From positions 1 to 64,000 of the forward strand of contig JAYMTL010000093.1 in assembly GCA_036897445.1 (NCBI GenBank): a stretch of 64,000 nt of DNA, read 5' to 3'. The notes under the pieces were generated by a model that had not been told where the DNA came from, made no database searches, and worked only from the letters and a program-made list of their open reading frames with translations. Shown here piece after piece: positions 39,901 to 54,100 of the stretch; position 1 is the stretch's first letter; every line of letters begins with the position of its first letter. Made by a program: the position numbers and the translations under genes. This stretch comes from Pelargonium tetragonum. Lineage: Eukaryota; Streptophyta; Magnoliopsida; Geraniales; Geraniaceae.

Positions 39901-42900
39901 AAAGTGCTCGTATTCCGGGTAAATCAGTTCGAACATGCATTTACATGAGAGGACACATAGGTTTTGGTCTAATAAGCATAGGAAGCTTTAGTTCTTAAAG
40001 AGAGTAAGCTCTTAAATTCACCTTATCTATAAGAAAGAAAATAGGATTTTTAGTATGTAATTTTTATACACTTACCAAGAATTTAAATATCCTATATACT
40101 AGCCGTCAAGTTACTTAAAGTTTAGCATCGGGATTACCATATATGATAAACCTTGTTTTCCGCCGACTAGCCTTTTGAGTTCCTTACCAAAATCTGAATT
40201 TTATATAAGTCAACATTTCGTCCTAGGCGTTTTTTAATTAAAAATTTACTACAACTTCCTCGGCGCCCCTGTATTTTTCTAGTTATTCTAGTTAAGAGAG
40301 AACAAAAAATTGCATCTATTGTGACTCGCACTTGAGGATTCAGATCCTTATATCTAACCGCGAGTTAACTTAGCAGATAGATATACTCCTATATATAACA
40401 TTGCTTTCTAGGGGGTGGTGTATAATAGGAAGATAAAGCGATTAAAGCTTCATTATACAAAGCTCAAGCGTAGTTGAAGCTAATATTTAATTCTTTATTA
40501 TTACCCCAGTACATAAGGAAGACACCCGTTTTTTAAGCCCCGAGGCCTTGATAAACCCAACTTCTAAAAAACGTAATTGATTTTACGGTTGCAAAACAGT
40601 TAAGACATACTCAAGACTCAGAAGTCAAATATCGCCTTTATGCGACGTTTAACCTCTAGGAGATTTTTCCCGTCAAATAAGGAAGGGCTATAAAATAATT
40701 ACACAAAATACAAAGCAGCCCTCATCAGTATATACACAAATTTAACTTGATCCGCTCAAGGATAAAAAATCCTTCTAGGGCACTTATAAAGTCAAATTTT
40801 AACTATCTGGATACCCTTGGGGACTTGGTTTTCGCATTTTTAGCATTAACCCATCCTCAAAAGCTAGGCTGAAAGTAGCCTTACCGGACTCCGCGTAGAC
40901 ATTATTTAACAATTCCACTCAAAGAGGCAGTGCAAGGTTTACATTCTAAAGAGTTGTGATTATCAAAAAAGCACAGGAATCCAATTTATCTCCTGAATAA
41001 CCAAAGTAAATTAAGATCAATAAAATAGGGATATTTCATACTAAAACTAAGCTTCTCCTCCGACTTTTGGAAATACCTTAAACGCAGCTACGGCAGGGTT
41101 ATCTATTCTCTTTGTTAAGAAGGCCCTTTAGACCTTATCTATCTTTATCTAATTAAAAGTCAAGTAAGGGGCGTGTTCAGGAATCCATACACTTGAAGAA
41201 CTAAAATTAGAATTTAGTAGAACCCGTTCATTAAGTTTGTGTTAGTTGGATCACAGTCAATTTTAGACCTTTACGAGTATACGTATAACTAGTAGTGAGT
41301 ACCTAAAATTTTTCTTTTACGCCTTGCTGGAGTCACTTAGCTAATGGGTTAAAGCTCTAAATTAATAAGATTTCGGGGGTTCGATAACTAGAGCTTATAA
41401 ATAATGAAGTTATTACAAGAATCCTATATTACCCCAAGGTTTTTCAGATAGGAAATGTCTAAAAAACTATGCCTCTATAACGAAAAAGTTTCTTATCCAA
41501 TTGCCGCCGATAACAAGTAGACTATTTACTTACAACGTTTTAGAAATGCTATTACATGGATATACTGCCTGGCCTTGGTGAGGACCTTAAATAAATAAAG
41601 TGAGGTATTGTAAATAGGATATCCTGGGAAAAAACTTGGCAGTCCGAATTCTACAAAGTAAATGGACAAGATTTTGGCAACGCTGTCGGTAGGCACTAAG
41701 TAAAAAGGGTTCAATCTATTAAGTGGGCTTTACTCTTGTTCTACTTGCGCTTTAGTATCAGGGGATTAAGAAATAGATAAAATGTTAGGAGTAGGAGTTT
41801 GCCTACTTCCTGACCCGAAAAGCAAGTAATTCCTTTAGAAGGTATTCTGCTTAAAAAGGTATAAAAAAGAGGGTAGTAATTGACATTATGAAGGGAATGC
41901 CTTGAACCTGCTCCAGCTTTTTTTGAGTCTTTATATTTTAGTGATTGGGACTGAATATAAGATTTATAAAAAAGAAAATTTGAATATGATGAGTAGAACT
42001 AAAAAGGTATACCCCTAAAAGCAAGCCTTTTGGGAAAGAATTTCGGGGCTTCTGTCCTAATTACGACGCTAGAGCCCCCTTTTTATTATAACAAGCTTTT
42101 AAATTCCTTTACTTTCGGAATTAAAACAGGTCGAGCTAGAGGTTCTCTACTATACTAGCTAATATCAATTCTTTCGAAGCTATAATTTAAGGCTACTTGA
42201 TTTTTCTTTTCTAGTTATACAATAAGCAATTTACATGTATAACAGAGAATTGCGTGCTCATTCCTTGTTATATATTTTACAAGATTAGGGCTTCCGATTT
42301 ACTTTGCCCAATATCTTCTAATTCGATTCCCCTTAGGCTTAGACCTTGCGTATACAGTATTGCAAGAATAAAGAAAATCTTGGTTTTTCTCAATCCCACT
42401 TAACGTTTAAGCTTGTTTAGTCTCCTCTAAATGTTATTTTCTTAGTACTAAACCGCAGCTCTTAATTCCTTTGTATCTAGGGTCCTCTTATTACTTGACT
42501 TTTGACTTTTATAGGAAATTCTTTGACTTATATAACTTTCTGTAAACCTCTTTTTACACAAGGGTTTTCTCTTATCAGTAAGAATTTTTCTGACCAAAAA
42601 AGCCTTTTATAATTTATTACTTAATTCAAAATAAAATAAACCCTCTCAGAGCTGTTCTTTTTCTACATACCCTAAGTTTGTTCCTTCTTTGAAATATTGG
42701 CTAAGTGCCTTTTTGATTAATTAGGATTTTGATTTTCTTTTATACAACACAAGTGTAGGTAAGGCGGATAGCTAAGAGACTCCTTTTTGCACTGTTTCGA
42801 CGAATTCAGCCAGGCTCTTCTACGGGCTTAGTTTCGGTTACTCCCCCTTTCGGCTACCTTCATTAGCGAGGGAAGAGAATATTAACTTACAGACCTATAA

Positions 42901-44778
42901 TTTCAGTTAAACGAGAGCCTTTTTATATTTTGAGCCTTCCCGAAAATTTTTATCAGCTTTTTGAGATTAGTACAACGAGCATATGCTTGTATATTTGTTT
43001 AGGATTTTACAATATAATTAATTAAAGGGGAGTTCTAAGAGTTTCTAATTAAAAGCATTGCGAAGTATTATGAGGCTTAGAAATATTGTAGTATAAACTA
43101 TATAAAGAAGTAACCTAAAGTTTCTCTTTCTATATGTAATTTAGTATACATCCAAAAAGTTTAAAAGAGAGCACATAAATTAGTTGGCGTACCGGGGTCT
43201 TCTATTTACATGAATATCCTATTAGTTTAAAGGAGCAGAACACCCTTTATTCTATGCAAGCACATCCTCTCGAAGTCCTCAACCCGGTTGTATAAGATTT
43301 ATAAGAAGCTTGTCAGATAAGTAACTTTGAACTATAAGCCGTATAAAACAATAGAATGTAAACTAATGCCCCCTTATAGATATAAAGTTAATTTTTCTTA
43401 AGTTTTTGTATTCTTAAAGAGGATTCCTAGACTTGGATAAAACACAGCTATCTAAAAGGATTTCCTGGGTGTTATTAGGGGCAAATAATAAGTATCTTCT
43501 TTTAGAAACTAAGAGGGACCCTAAGAGTTTTGTTTTTTTAAGTGCTTACTACATGTAGGGATTTTCTTTTAATTAAAACCCTGGAAATTTAGGGCTCAAA
43601 TAAGGGAAGCACTTTTACAAAGCCCCGATAAGAGCCCTTTTCCTCCTCTGAAAAGTCCGTAATTGGTACCCTTTTTGTTCCTCACAAGTATTGTCCTAAC
43701 CTAAATGCAAGTTTATGGCCTCATCAGGGTACGCTCTGCCTAAAGTCAAACGAATTAAGAACTAATAGAGCAACTAAGGAAAACTGCATTCAGGATATTT
43801 TTGTTATAGCAGATTATACTCAAAGGTGGATTGCCTTATATCTGAATTTGACCGAACGTATGAGTCCTTCAATTCTAAAAAATGCAAAGTATATTAACTC
43901 CAGACGCCCCTTTCTTACTAGGGCTACATTTCCTAAAGTGTAAAAAGGATATCAAATCTCAACTACAAGGTATATTACTCAAAAGTTATACCGATTAGAG
44001 GAAGATTTTATAAACTTTAAAGATACTTTATTTCATAGATCGATTTTTTGAGCAAATTCTTCACGTAGATATCCTGTTGGTCTTAGATTTTTACTTGCAA
44101 AGTTCTAACTTTAAGGTAATCCCGTTTCTTTCATTTTTATGTGTCGAATAGGTACTAAAACGTGTTTAAAGTGTAGTAATTGGTGGGTATATAATATGTT
44201 TTTTCTTAGGCCCAGATAAGAAAGCGAAGGTAGGGGAGTTAACAAAAAGTAAAGTACTCGGTCTGTTTACAGGGACACTTTTAAATACTAAACGGGTCAA
44301 GAAAGGAGGCTTTTTATTCCCTTACTCTTTGTGAATTCAATGTCTATAAGCTTTAAGAATTGCATTAAAAAGTACATAAAATCCCCATATATATTACGGT
44401 CGAAAAGAAGGAGGGTATTTAGTGCTCTATTTGCCCCTTTTAGTACTTTTCCTTTTGCTAGATATTTCCTAATAACGGAATTTTTAGGATGCCGAAATAC
44501 ACTAATATGCTGGCTGGAGGTATGCGTTTATTCTTCGGATAGGATATAAGTAAAATTTTAAGAAGTCCTATGATGAGTCTTACTCGTTTTTGTCGTTCAA
44601 ATTCTTTTGGGGAACTTGTAGTAGTCACAGCTTTGAAAATCTTATAAGGTACTTATGTTTTACAATTTTTTCTATTTTGAAAGGCCCAGCTATGTACATT
44701 ATATAACACAGAGGCTTACCACCAAAATATAGGATCCCTTGTAGAAGACTTTTATGGGATAAGATTTGAGTTTATGTT

Positions 44779-45015
44779 ATGAACATTAAAAAAATATATA
44801 TTGGTAAAATACCCGGTCTCCTGAATAAAGAGTTTTTAACCGGAACCTTTTTGTCTAAATCGCTGCAATGGGTTCTTCGAATTCCTTATTTAATCCGTTT
44901 ACTTTTGAAAGAAACTCCGAGTAGTCTAATACTCTGGATTAGCCCCAAAACTCTAACAGATATAGAAAGAACGCCCTTGGGTAGACAGATCTTGGATACT
45001 TTCGAAAAGAAATAA
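44779..45015 (+). other. 78-codon ATG open stretch, probably chance
   Basis: This is one of the longest stretches here that opens with ATG. The predicted 78-residue product is basic (KK and EKK ends), with a leucine/isoleucine-rich middle (about residues 32-55) that could be a weak hydrophobic helix. I see no family motif, signal peptide or cysteine pattern. No promoter or neighbour supports expression. At this base composition a handful of such frames are expected in 64 kb, so I rate it unlikely to be a gene. Confidence 0.1.
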
Positions 45016-45549
45016 AGCTCAAGGAAGTCTTTAAAAAGATATATATACCGCTTAACTACGGACTCTAATTAAGTGCTTACTACTTTAGGGGAACTTGCAA
45101 TATGCACAAATAGACCAGACTTTGAAAAAGCTAAAACAAGTTAGACTTACCTAATATTAAAATTAACAAAAGAACAGAAGTTAAGAAGACTCCCCCAAGC
45201 TTACCTCCTTTTCGATAAGATACAGAGAACAAGGAAGGAAGTCCAGACCCATTAGACGAGCGCGCAGTAATAAAAAACTTTTTTATAATAGGAGATACTC
45301 CATGTACATATAAGGGCTCCTAAATAATTAAGGGTTTTCCGAGGGATTTTTGAGTGAAGTGAACAAGTAAGATAATATATAGCAAACAGCTCCTTAATTA
45401 AAAAAATATCCTTTACAATTTATCCAGTTAAACTGAAAGACAAAAAACCGGGATAAAAAATGAAAGGAGAACTAAAAAAGGAATTTCAGTACGAGCGGAG
45501 CCTCTTTCACATTACCTTTAGTTCCGAAAACCTTCAGAATCCAGAATCG

Positions 45550-48150
45550 AAACCTGAAATCATAGGAACACCTTATAATAAATAACACCCATCATCTGAC
45601 TTTGACTTACTTCTTCTTTGCTTTCATAACTTGATAATTCTTAATTACTTATTGTTTCTTTGTAGCTAGTGTATTCCCTTATAGAGCTTAATGTAGCTAT
45701 ATATAGTATAAGCATAAGAGAGATGAAGAGTCTTAGTATTCTTATATTGTACTAGATAGTTAATAATTAAAGTGTAGGGGTAAGGTAAAGAAAGGACATC
45801 CCTCTTCTCCCCTGTAGTTACTGACATAGGAGGTGTTTAGATAGTATAGGAAAGCATTACCCCGACTAAAGGTTTACCAAAGGAAGTTAATGCATTATAG
45901 TTAAAAGTACAAGAATACCTTTAAGAAGCCCGACACTTCCTTCTTTTGAAAATCCTTGCTAGCTACACTCTTCTCTTCTTGAATTCTTTGTTTTTTTTTC
46001 CACACCAGCGTCTTATGAGCTAGGCTTTTATTAGGAGCTCTACAAGGCTTTTGGGCTATACCTTACCTCTCATTTACCGGAAACGGCTTAAGCCTTATTC
46101 TTATGACTTACTTGTTTATTAGAGTAGGAACAGAAGGAATAATAAATAATAATAGGAATAGCTGTTAAGTAATAGAAGTCACAACAGTAAGGAGAATAGG
46201 AGAGGATAGTGTAGCTAGGAAAGGTTGTATAGTAGATATAGTACTAGAAATAGCATAGCGTATAGTAATATAGATAGTATGTTTTAGTAATAGATATAGG
46301 TTAATATAGATTCGTATAGGATACAGGTGTTCTTTTAGTTCCAGCTTTTGTTAAAGAATAGCTTAGATAAGAAACTTTCAAGTAAGCCTCCTCTACGGTG
46401 AGAGTGCATTTCTAATTATGACAACGAAAGTGACATCAATACTCAATTTAGGTTCTGTACGAGGGGTCAAGTCGCAATGAGAGCTCCCAATTCTTTGTTG
46501 AAGTTCTGGTTTTTCTTTATTACTAAGATTTTCTCTTTCGGTTCTCCTTGTTAATTTAGGACTGGAAACAAGAGAAGGAGCACATCTGCTTACTGATTTA
46601 CTCACAACCTGTTTCTTGAAACCTAGAACTAGAAAACCGGGATACAGATTACTTTAGGATTCTCTTATACTTGACTTTTCTACTTTAAGAACTTGTTTTA
46701 CACTCCTAAACCCCCTGGAATTTCTAGACACCTTAGAAAGACTCTTAATCTAGCGCTTACTCAATTCCTTATTTACCTCGTTATAACTAGGCCTAGAAAC
46801 TAAAGGGAACATCTAAAAGAGCAACCCTTACTTATAAAAAGCTGCCTTAACTTAAACAGGAATAATAGAAGACTGACTTTTTTTACTTAATTACCTTCTC
46901 TAAACCGAAAAAAGGACTTTGATTCTTACCCTTGGAATTCTTGACCGGCTTATAGGAGCTGGAAAAATTGGCTTAGATATAAAAATTTCTCATGATCCTT
47001 AAATAGCTAGAATATTCTCTATCAGCTACCTCTTTGTAGCCCAACTCTTATATATAACAGGAATTTCTATTCCGCTTCAGAGCTATAACAGAACACAGAG
47101 TACAGTAACACAGACATAAGTTCTATTACCATTATTTTATTGGAAAAACTTCTCCTTAATGAAATACTTTATAAAAAAAAAGGCTGAGAATAAAGGAATA
47201 CAGATTCCATAAAGTGTTAAAGTGACTATCCGGAATGTCCTTTATCTTTGTTTAAATACCCTTTAGTAAGCGATACATTTGAGGCTTATATAGAAATCAA
47301 TATCAATCTTTCCTATGCTTTTAAAATCTCCTCAGCCTCCTTTTTTTAATAAAGAAACTCTCAGAAGCTCTAACTATCATTCTAGGGGAACACCAAACGA
47401 ATATTATACTACAAACTTTGCCGATACTGGGGTTCATCAGTACTGGAAAGATAGGCCCCTAATTATTCTAAAGAATAACCTGGTTCTATAATATAGAAAT
47501 ATATGTATATATAGAAAGTCAAGATATAGCTTTGGTATGGGAGTGTCTACTCTTCAATTTAGTACTAAACGGAACTCATTTTTGCTTTTGGGATACACTA
47601 TTAGCTTTCTTATATACAGGGTGCTTGGCCGCTTCTTCTAGTATAATATGCAAGGTTTCGCACTATGCAGATTGAACCCTTTGTAATTTGATAAGCCCTT
47701 ATAAAGGCTTTGTATCGTACTAAAAAATATAGCAGTAAAAAAGCAAGGAGCTTTGTGCTTATTTTGCCTTTAAACCTCTCTACTAATAGGTAATAAACTC
47801 TTTCTCTATAATTAAATTAAGAAAGAAAAGAAAGTTGATGAATATCTATGAGTCTCAAGTAGGAAATTCCTGCTTATTTAGAATAAGAGTATGAAGCAAG
47901 GTAAGCAATTGGTGTGGTTATAATTAAGCATGTATTCTCAATACACTATTCCCTTCTTCGGTACCCCTCCATTGGGAACAAAACTTACCTATATACTCTT
48001 AGGTATCTTCTGTGATAGCTACAAAGCAAAAGAGGAATATACCTAAAGAGAACGGGGTAAATACACTCCAAAAAGGGATACTAACAGAGACCTGTGGTTC
48101 TAGTTTTACACTATATTCTACCTTTTACCTTTAATGGAAACCTAAGTTAT
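45550..48150. other. Patchy island of milder, strand-biased CpA/TpG loss
   Basis: Line 46441-46500 has CA 4, TG about 4 and TA 2. Lines 47041-47160 together have CA 11 and TG 1, so G-to-A change on this strand dominates there. Between these lies an ATAG-rich low-complexity tract. A 70-codon minus frame at 46393-46605 is rich in S, R, K and E with no recognised domain. The segment could be a younger or more lightly mutated repeat. Boundaries are approximate. Confidence 0.35.
46120..46322 (+). repeat. G-skewed ATAG/AAT low-complexity tract
   Basis: The tract begins with AAT triplets and moves into a degenerate ATAGTA / GATATAG pattern. By hand count, 46141-46320 holds 43 G and 9 C, a strong skew that does not continue into the neighbours. 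It has no exact repeat unit and looks like an old degenerate simple repeat. Reading frames through it are broken by TAG/TAA in most phases. Confidence 0.65.
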
Positions 48151-51100
48151 ATCTTATATTTGTAATTTGTAAGACGGTTTTGTATCGAATGCCTTTTGAG
48201 TCTCAACAAATCTTTCCGCCTTATCTTGGAAGTGCTGGAAAATAAGGTATCCTTAAAATCTTTTTGTTTAGTTTATTTAGAAAGGGCTTGCTTTCCTTGA
48301 AGCTCATTTGTACTATGGAAGGTTTTTCAGTTGTTTATTGTTCTGTAAACTTTATAAGAGGCGAGCTTATTCTATCTATAAACTAAGGTATTTTCCTACA
48401 ATTCTATAGAGCAGCTTTTCTATGTTCATATGTTCAAAAAACTTGTCCTCAATTGGGGGTCAAACTCTTTCTAAACTAAAGAACTCCTGTAACATATGTT
48501 ATTTTTGACATGAGTGCTTGACAGTGGGGGGATTTTTGATGATAGCTCTATAATAAAGAGTTCTATAAAAACCTAAGATGTGAGAAAGAATCCCGAATTA
48601 AAAATAAAACACAAAATAGAAAAGTGCAGGAAACTTTAAGGAAATTCGTACTTGAGCGGAGTTGAGGTATAAGTCGAAATTTTTATGTTTCGGATTGAGT
48701 CCTAGTATAGTTTTGTACAGTTCTAGGTTGAAGGGTGGAATATTTTATACATTTGAGTGAAAAAAAGGTTGAGTCATTTTGCAATATAGATAAGTATAGG
48801 TAATATAAGTAAGAAACTTCTTATAGTAGGGAAGTAGATACAGTAAGTCCCGGATTATATATAGAACAGGGCCGGAGCTCTCCCTTTTCTTTTTCTTACA
48901 GTGCAGGGAAATAACCTATTTATAAGAAAGACGAATAAGGCACTCTTTTGGACTTCCGTATCGCTGTTACAGGATTCCCCGAGGCTCTACCCGTAGGTTG
49001 ATTTAGGCTTCTATATGAAATATTCTAATATCGAGACAAAAATAATACGCTTTATAAAAGGGGGCTCCTTAGAGAACCCCACTTAAGGAGTTAATAAGGT
49101 ATCAGAGTACACGTACACAAAATATAGCACCGGATTTCGTGAGATTTCTTTATATGCCTAATACTGCAAGGTCCTTGGCTTTATGGAATTAAGAAACTCT
49201 TGATAGCTTTATATCCCTTTGGGTCTGGTTCTATGTAAGTTATAATACGCACTAAGTTTCCAGTACCTATGACATAAGTTTTACAACGCAAGTAAAAAAA
49301 GGAGTCCCGCAAGGTGATTAGTTGCAATTCCAGGTTCTTTTTGTTTCCTAGTGTAAAAAGTCAAGAACTATTCTAGGGAATAGAAGGACTTTTATATAAG
49401 ATAATACCGGGCAAGCTTAGTGCCTTTGTGCCGGTTTAGTAGCAAAATGACATTTTAGAACTGAAGAGATACCCACGAGCCTTAATTTCTTTTTAAATCA
49501 ACAACCAGTATCCCATAAACTTAGTTTGTTAATTTCTACTAATTGGCTTGCACTTTTTATAGTTATAGAAAACTCTTAATAATACGGGATATCTTGACAG
49601 TAAGAGAACCTTTTGCTGCAAAAGCGTCTAAATAACTAGTATTTGTTTGGTAGTTGGTAGTGTAATAGTGTATATAATAAAAATGAGAAGGTAAAATAAG
49701 ATGGATTTCATTTACCGAGGGCTTTAGAACTATTCGCTTTGGAAGAGATACCTGAATTACGTCTGAAGTAGCGAGCTTAACCAATTACTGTACGCAACCT
49801 ACTCTGTTTTATGATCCTTACTTTTCTGCATACCCTTTTTCTAAAAGTTAAGTTGTTTTCTAAATTAGAGTTTCTATTTACCGCGTATGTTTTCGAATTC
49901 ACTTTAATACTTATTTCAGAATAACCCGGGTTTCTTTGAGAGTCTAAAACAAGTCAAACAAATTATAAAAAGCATTCTTAATCAACGAAAAGTCCCTACG
50001 TTACTATTACCTAAGCGTTACCCCTTAAAACCTATACTCCTTAATTTTTATAGGCTAACTCGCACGAATGTGTTATATCATAAAAGAGTATAAAGAAGGT
50101 ATAGTAAACTCCAAAAAAAGCTAATGAAATATGTGGTAACCCCTTAAAAAGGAAGCTTACGGTATAAACGTTGGTAGAGAAAACTCACACGTGAAGAAAG
50201 ATCCGCAGAATGCAGAATATAGTTTAATGTGACTTACACCTCGGTGGATAAGCAGCTCTAATAACAAGGGAACAAGGCTCTGTCTACGAGTGCCCTCATA
50301 CTTTATATAAGCATTTATGGTAAACCCTAAAGCCGAAGATCGAGTAAAATGCCTTTCTGTACTAAAGCTTAAAAACTTCGTTAAAGTTCCAACTCTATTG
50401 AGAGATTTTTGTTGTCGAGTACCCCTTAATTTGGGGAATCTCTTTTTAATTAACAGGGCCAGATTCTAGTAGTTGCAAAAATTTTACTTGCTTTATTTTA
50501 TCTGAACATAAAAAAGAAATTATAGGCACCCAATCCCTTAAGGACTCTTGGGTTATAAAAATAACTCTAAGTTTATATGTGCGGGTCTTCTAGATATCTA
50601 CCTAAATTTTCGAAGCACCCCCCCTAGATGCCTAGATGAAGCAATTTTGTTTTCTTTTTAACTAATATAGAGTAACTTAGAGAATCAGATTTTCCTATAA
50701 GCTTCAAGGGCCTTAACTAAAAAGTAACACTCTTGTATCAAAATTAAGCTAGAATTGCTTAGAAATCTTGATTTAAAAATGTAAAAAATATGAAGGGAGA
50801 AATCTTGTCAATAGAAGCTTTTCTTTACATCTTTTTTATACTCGATATTTAAACTCTGCTAATTTGAATAGCTAAAAAGCTTTACCGGTAGGGTATACAG
50901 TATAACCCTGGACTCTAGATAAAACAAGTTCCAAAAACAAAAAAATTACCCTCTCTTCTAAAGATTCAACAGTTCTCCCGTAGAGGGCTTGCGCGCCTCC
51001 TTTACTAAAAATAATGTTTACTATTACTATAAATAAAACCGTAAACACGCGCTTAAGTTTCCTTGGGCTGCATAAATCTGGTATCAAGAGATGCATAAAA

Positions 51101-54100
51101 AGAGTCTTGTTTTCCATTTCTGTGGGGATTTTTGGCTAATGCTAGTATCCGCTTTAATACTTATTTATAAAGAAAAAGGTCTCTTCTTACAACAACTTTT
51201 TGATTAAGTACTTCCTTTCTACAAGAGTAAGCCGAGATTCCTTAAAGCAAGCTTTCCTCGAGATTTTTTATAATAGAACCACAGAAGTCCCAGAGTGCCT
51301 CTCCGTAGGTTCAAAAAAGGGCAACCTGGCACCTATACTTCTCCAGAGAAGTCCTGTAGTAAAGAATATCATACCTATTTAAAGTAAAGTGGTCTTACAA
51401 GCCTTAAAATTTAGTACAGCAAGAGGACTTTAAAGTATATCCTAGATCAAGACGTTTCTGTCTTCTCTAATGTTAAATTTTGGTTATATGGCATTTATTG
51501 GTCAATCAGACCTGATATAAGTACAATTTCGGGGATTAGAAAGCTTAGAGTACTCCATTTCCACTGCCTGAACAGGAGTAAGTAAGACTTTCTTAACAAG
51601 AACTATGGAGGCTTACCTTAAGACGGAATACTAAAGGGGGTACTAAAAAATCTCTCTTGGTTATTTAAATAATTATATCCCCGTGTTATGAGTTTCCCTG
51701 TTGTACTCATAAACTAACTGAGGAACTTCTAGTGAATTAAGATAAAAGTACCTAGTTTGCTCTTTTTAAAAATCATTCCCAGTGGAAAAAAGGATTCTAG
51801 CATAAGAGAATTAGTAATATAACGAAAGTACCCTACAAGACAGGTTACCAGGTCTTCTCGCGGCCGTGTTCAAGAAATTTTAATTAACTGAATATCACAA
51901 AACAAAAAACGAAAAGACAGTATCTTTAATAGAAAGATGAAGAGCGAGCAACAAAAGAAGAGCCTTATTGGTGTTTTCTTTTTAGACTTTAGTTAGGAAT
52001 TTTAGTTTAGTTTTATATTCAAGAGTCGATAGGCTTTTCGCTCTGAAGAAGCACAGCTTTAAGGGAAGTTGCCGGGTATTCTTATAAGTTAAGAAAGAGT
52101 GGGCTTAGAGTCTACTAGGAAAGAAAAAATAACTAAAGAATTACACTAAAATTCACAAAAGCTAAAAAGCTCTATTAAAAGTTACTGACGGGTTGTATAA
52201 TTAATTTGACATTGTATTAAAAAACAGGAACTCTTTAATTAAATTTCGGAATCCTAAAAAATCCTTTTTATTATTCGAAACCCGAGTTACCGACAGCAGT
52301 TTAAATATAAGTAAATTTGAATAAATAAAGGGCTTCCCTGCTCTGACTGATAAGTAGAAGTTTCTTCGATTAGTGTGCCTTTATATAATATAAGAATTCT
52401 GCAGTTTTAACAACTCTATTTTCGAATATATTACCTCTTTATATTCGAGCTTATAAAGAAAGAAATTTTGAGTTATAATTCACCGGTTATAGGGGTTCAA
52501 ATAGCTGTTTCTGTCATTTAGGAAAACATATCGGGTAAGTACGTTAATACCAATAGACAAGAGTACCCCAATAAGTAGAATTACCCTTAATTAAATAAGT
52601 CCTAGAACAAGACTTGTTTTTAATCAAAAGCATCCACTTAAGGGCACCCCTCTTTGACTTTATTATAAATAAGGTTCTCATATCTCATTTCAACATAAAC
52701 TAGAGCAGGTATAGCGTATTCTGTCCCGGTCAATTCTGTATTTGTCTTAAAGCGCCCAGGAAGAAACCCTTCGATAATTTTTGGATGTCTAGAAGGGCTC
52801 CCCTATAAGCCTACCATAGAAAAATTAGGAAATAAAGGTAACTCAGTTTCGTTAGGGGCGGCCTGTATAGCGGAAATTTACCCTATTTTTATGCTTTAGA
52901 TTTAACAACTTAGTTAGATGCGTATAGAACCCCGATCCTAAGATAGATATATCCAAGAGTAAAAAACCCTGAAAAGGCTCCCTTTGTATTATATAGTAAG
53001 TGCTGTGTATTGTATATGATACTATTTTCCAACTCTATTTTATTAGCTCGCAAATTACTCATTTTTATCTACTCCGCGGGACCTTAACAAGCACTAGCCA
53101 TTCTTCTTAATGACTAACAAACCGGGAGCCCCCGTTTTCGGAATAAAAAAAGTCTAGAATTCCGTAATGAGCAACTTGAGGTGCCTTAACTAAAGGGTTA
53201 AAATACGCAAAAATGTGACACTTCTCGTGAAGGAACTCAGTTTTAAGATTCAGACGGGGTTTACCGGAAAATATACAAGTTAAGGGAAGTAAGAGAGACT
53301 CCTCTTGCTATCTTTTTGTATTTTATTTATTTGATCTTTCTAAAGTCTTTTCAGGTTCTACGGCTTAGGTAAAGCTTTTATACTACAACGCAGGGTTTAC
53401 ATTCTGGCTGCTAAATCACGGGTCTTTAACAAGTCCTTGTAAAATTTTTAGAGCTTCTTGTAATACAACACAAAGCTTCCTTAACTCCATTTTATTTACA
53501 ACAAAGACTTTATTAATAAGAAAGGGTCATATAAAAAGCTAAAAGAAGCTCCACAGGTTTTGTAAAAACTTACCGTGATACACTAAGGGTTTTCTATTTA
53601 AGATTATTAAACTGGCTATAGCCTAATACACTCTATTAACTTTAAATAGCACCTATTTTTCTTTGTTTAAACTGGGTAAACTCTAAGAATCACTTACAGA
53701 GAAGACTCGTCTAAAAAATTTCTAGGCTCAGTACTTACCACACAACAAAAAGCCCGGCTTTATTAGGATCCAGCGGAATTTTTAGTAATAAGTTTCCAAA
53801 AGCAGAGGGACAAAAGTAGAATATAAGGCCCTTACTTTTGAAGACCTAGAGGGGTACCCTTCCTCTTTACTGCTGTTTTAGTACTCTAACTCTTCGCATC
53901 GGGCAGGGGAGGGAATCCCTTTATAGAAATGACAACTTTTTATACTTTTCTTTTTCAAATTCCAACATATAAAATTTTTAGCGGCATAAAATTCCATCCA
54001 ACACTGTGCATTTTCCTATACAATTTACAGTAAACCTTGATTGAAGGTCCAGATTGAAGAGGTTTCAGAGTCTTGTATACCCTACAGAACCCTTAACATT

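Larger units (their letters stand above)
36850..45550. other. Strongly mutated AT-rich DNA, no gene seen
   Basis: Line 43081-43140 has TA 12, CA 0 and TG 2, the most extreme line I counted. A C9 run lies at 36894-36902. A 67-codon stretch at 37203-37406 (GTG start) and a 78-codon ATG stretch at 44779-45015 are open, but neither shows a known motif. Confidence 0.5.

Noticed and set aside
46393-46605. 70-codon minus frame rich in S, R, K, E
   Set aside because: It looks protein-like in composition, but has no domain and lies in a less-mutated patch where stops are fewer for that reason alone.
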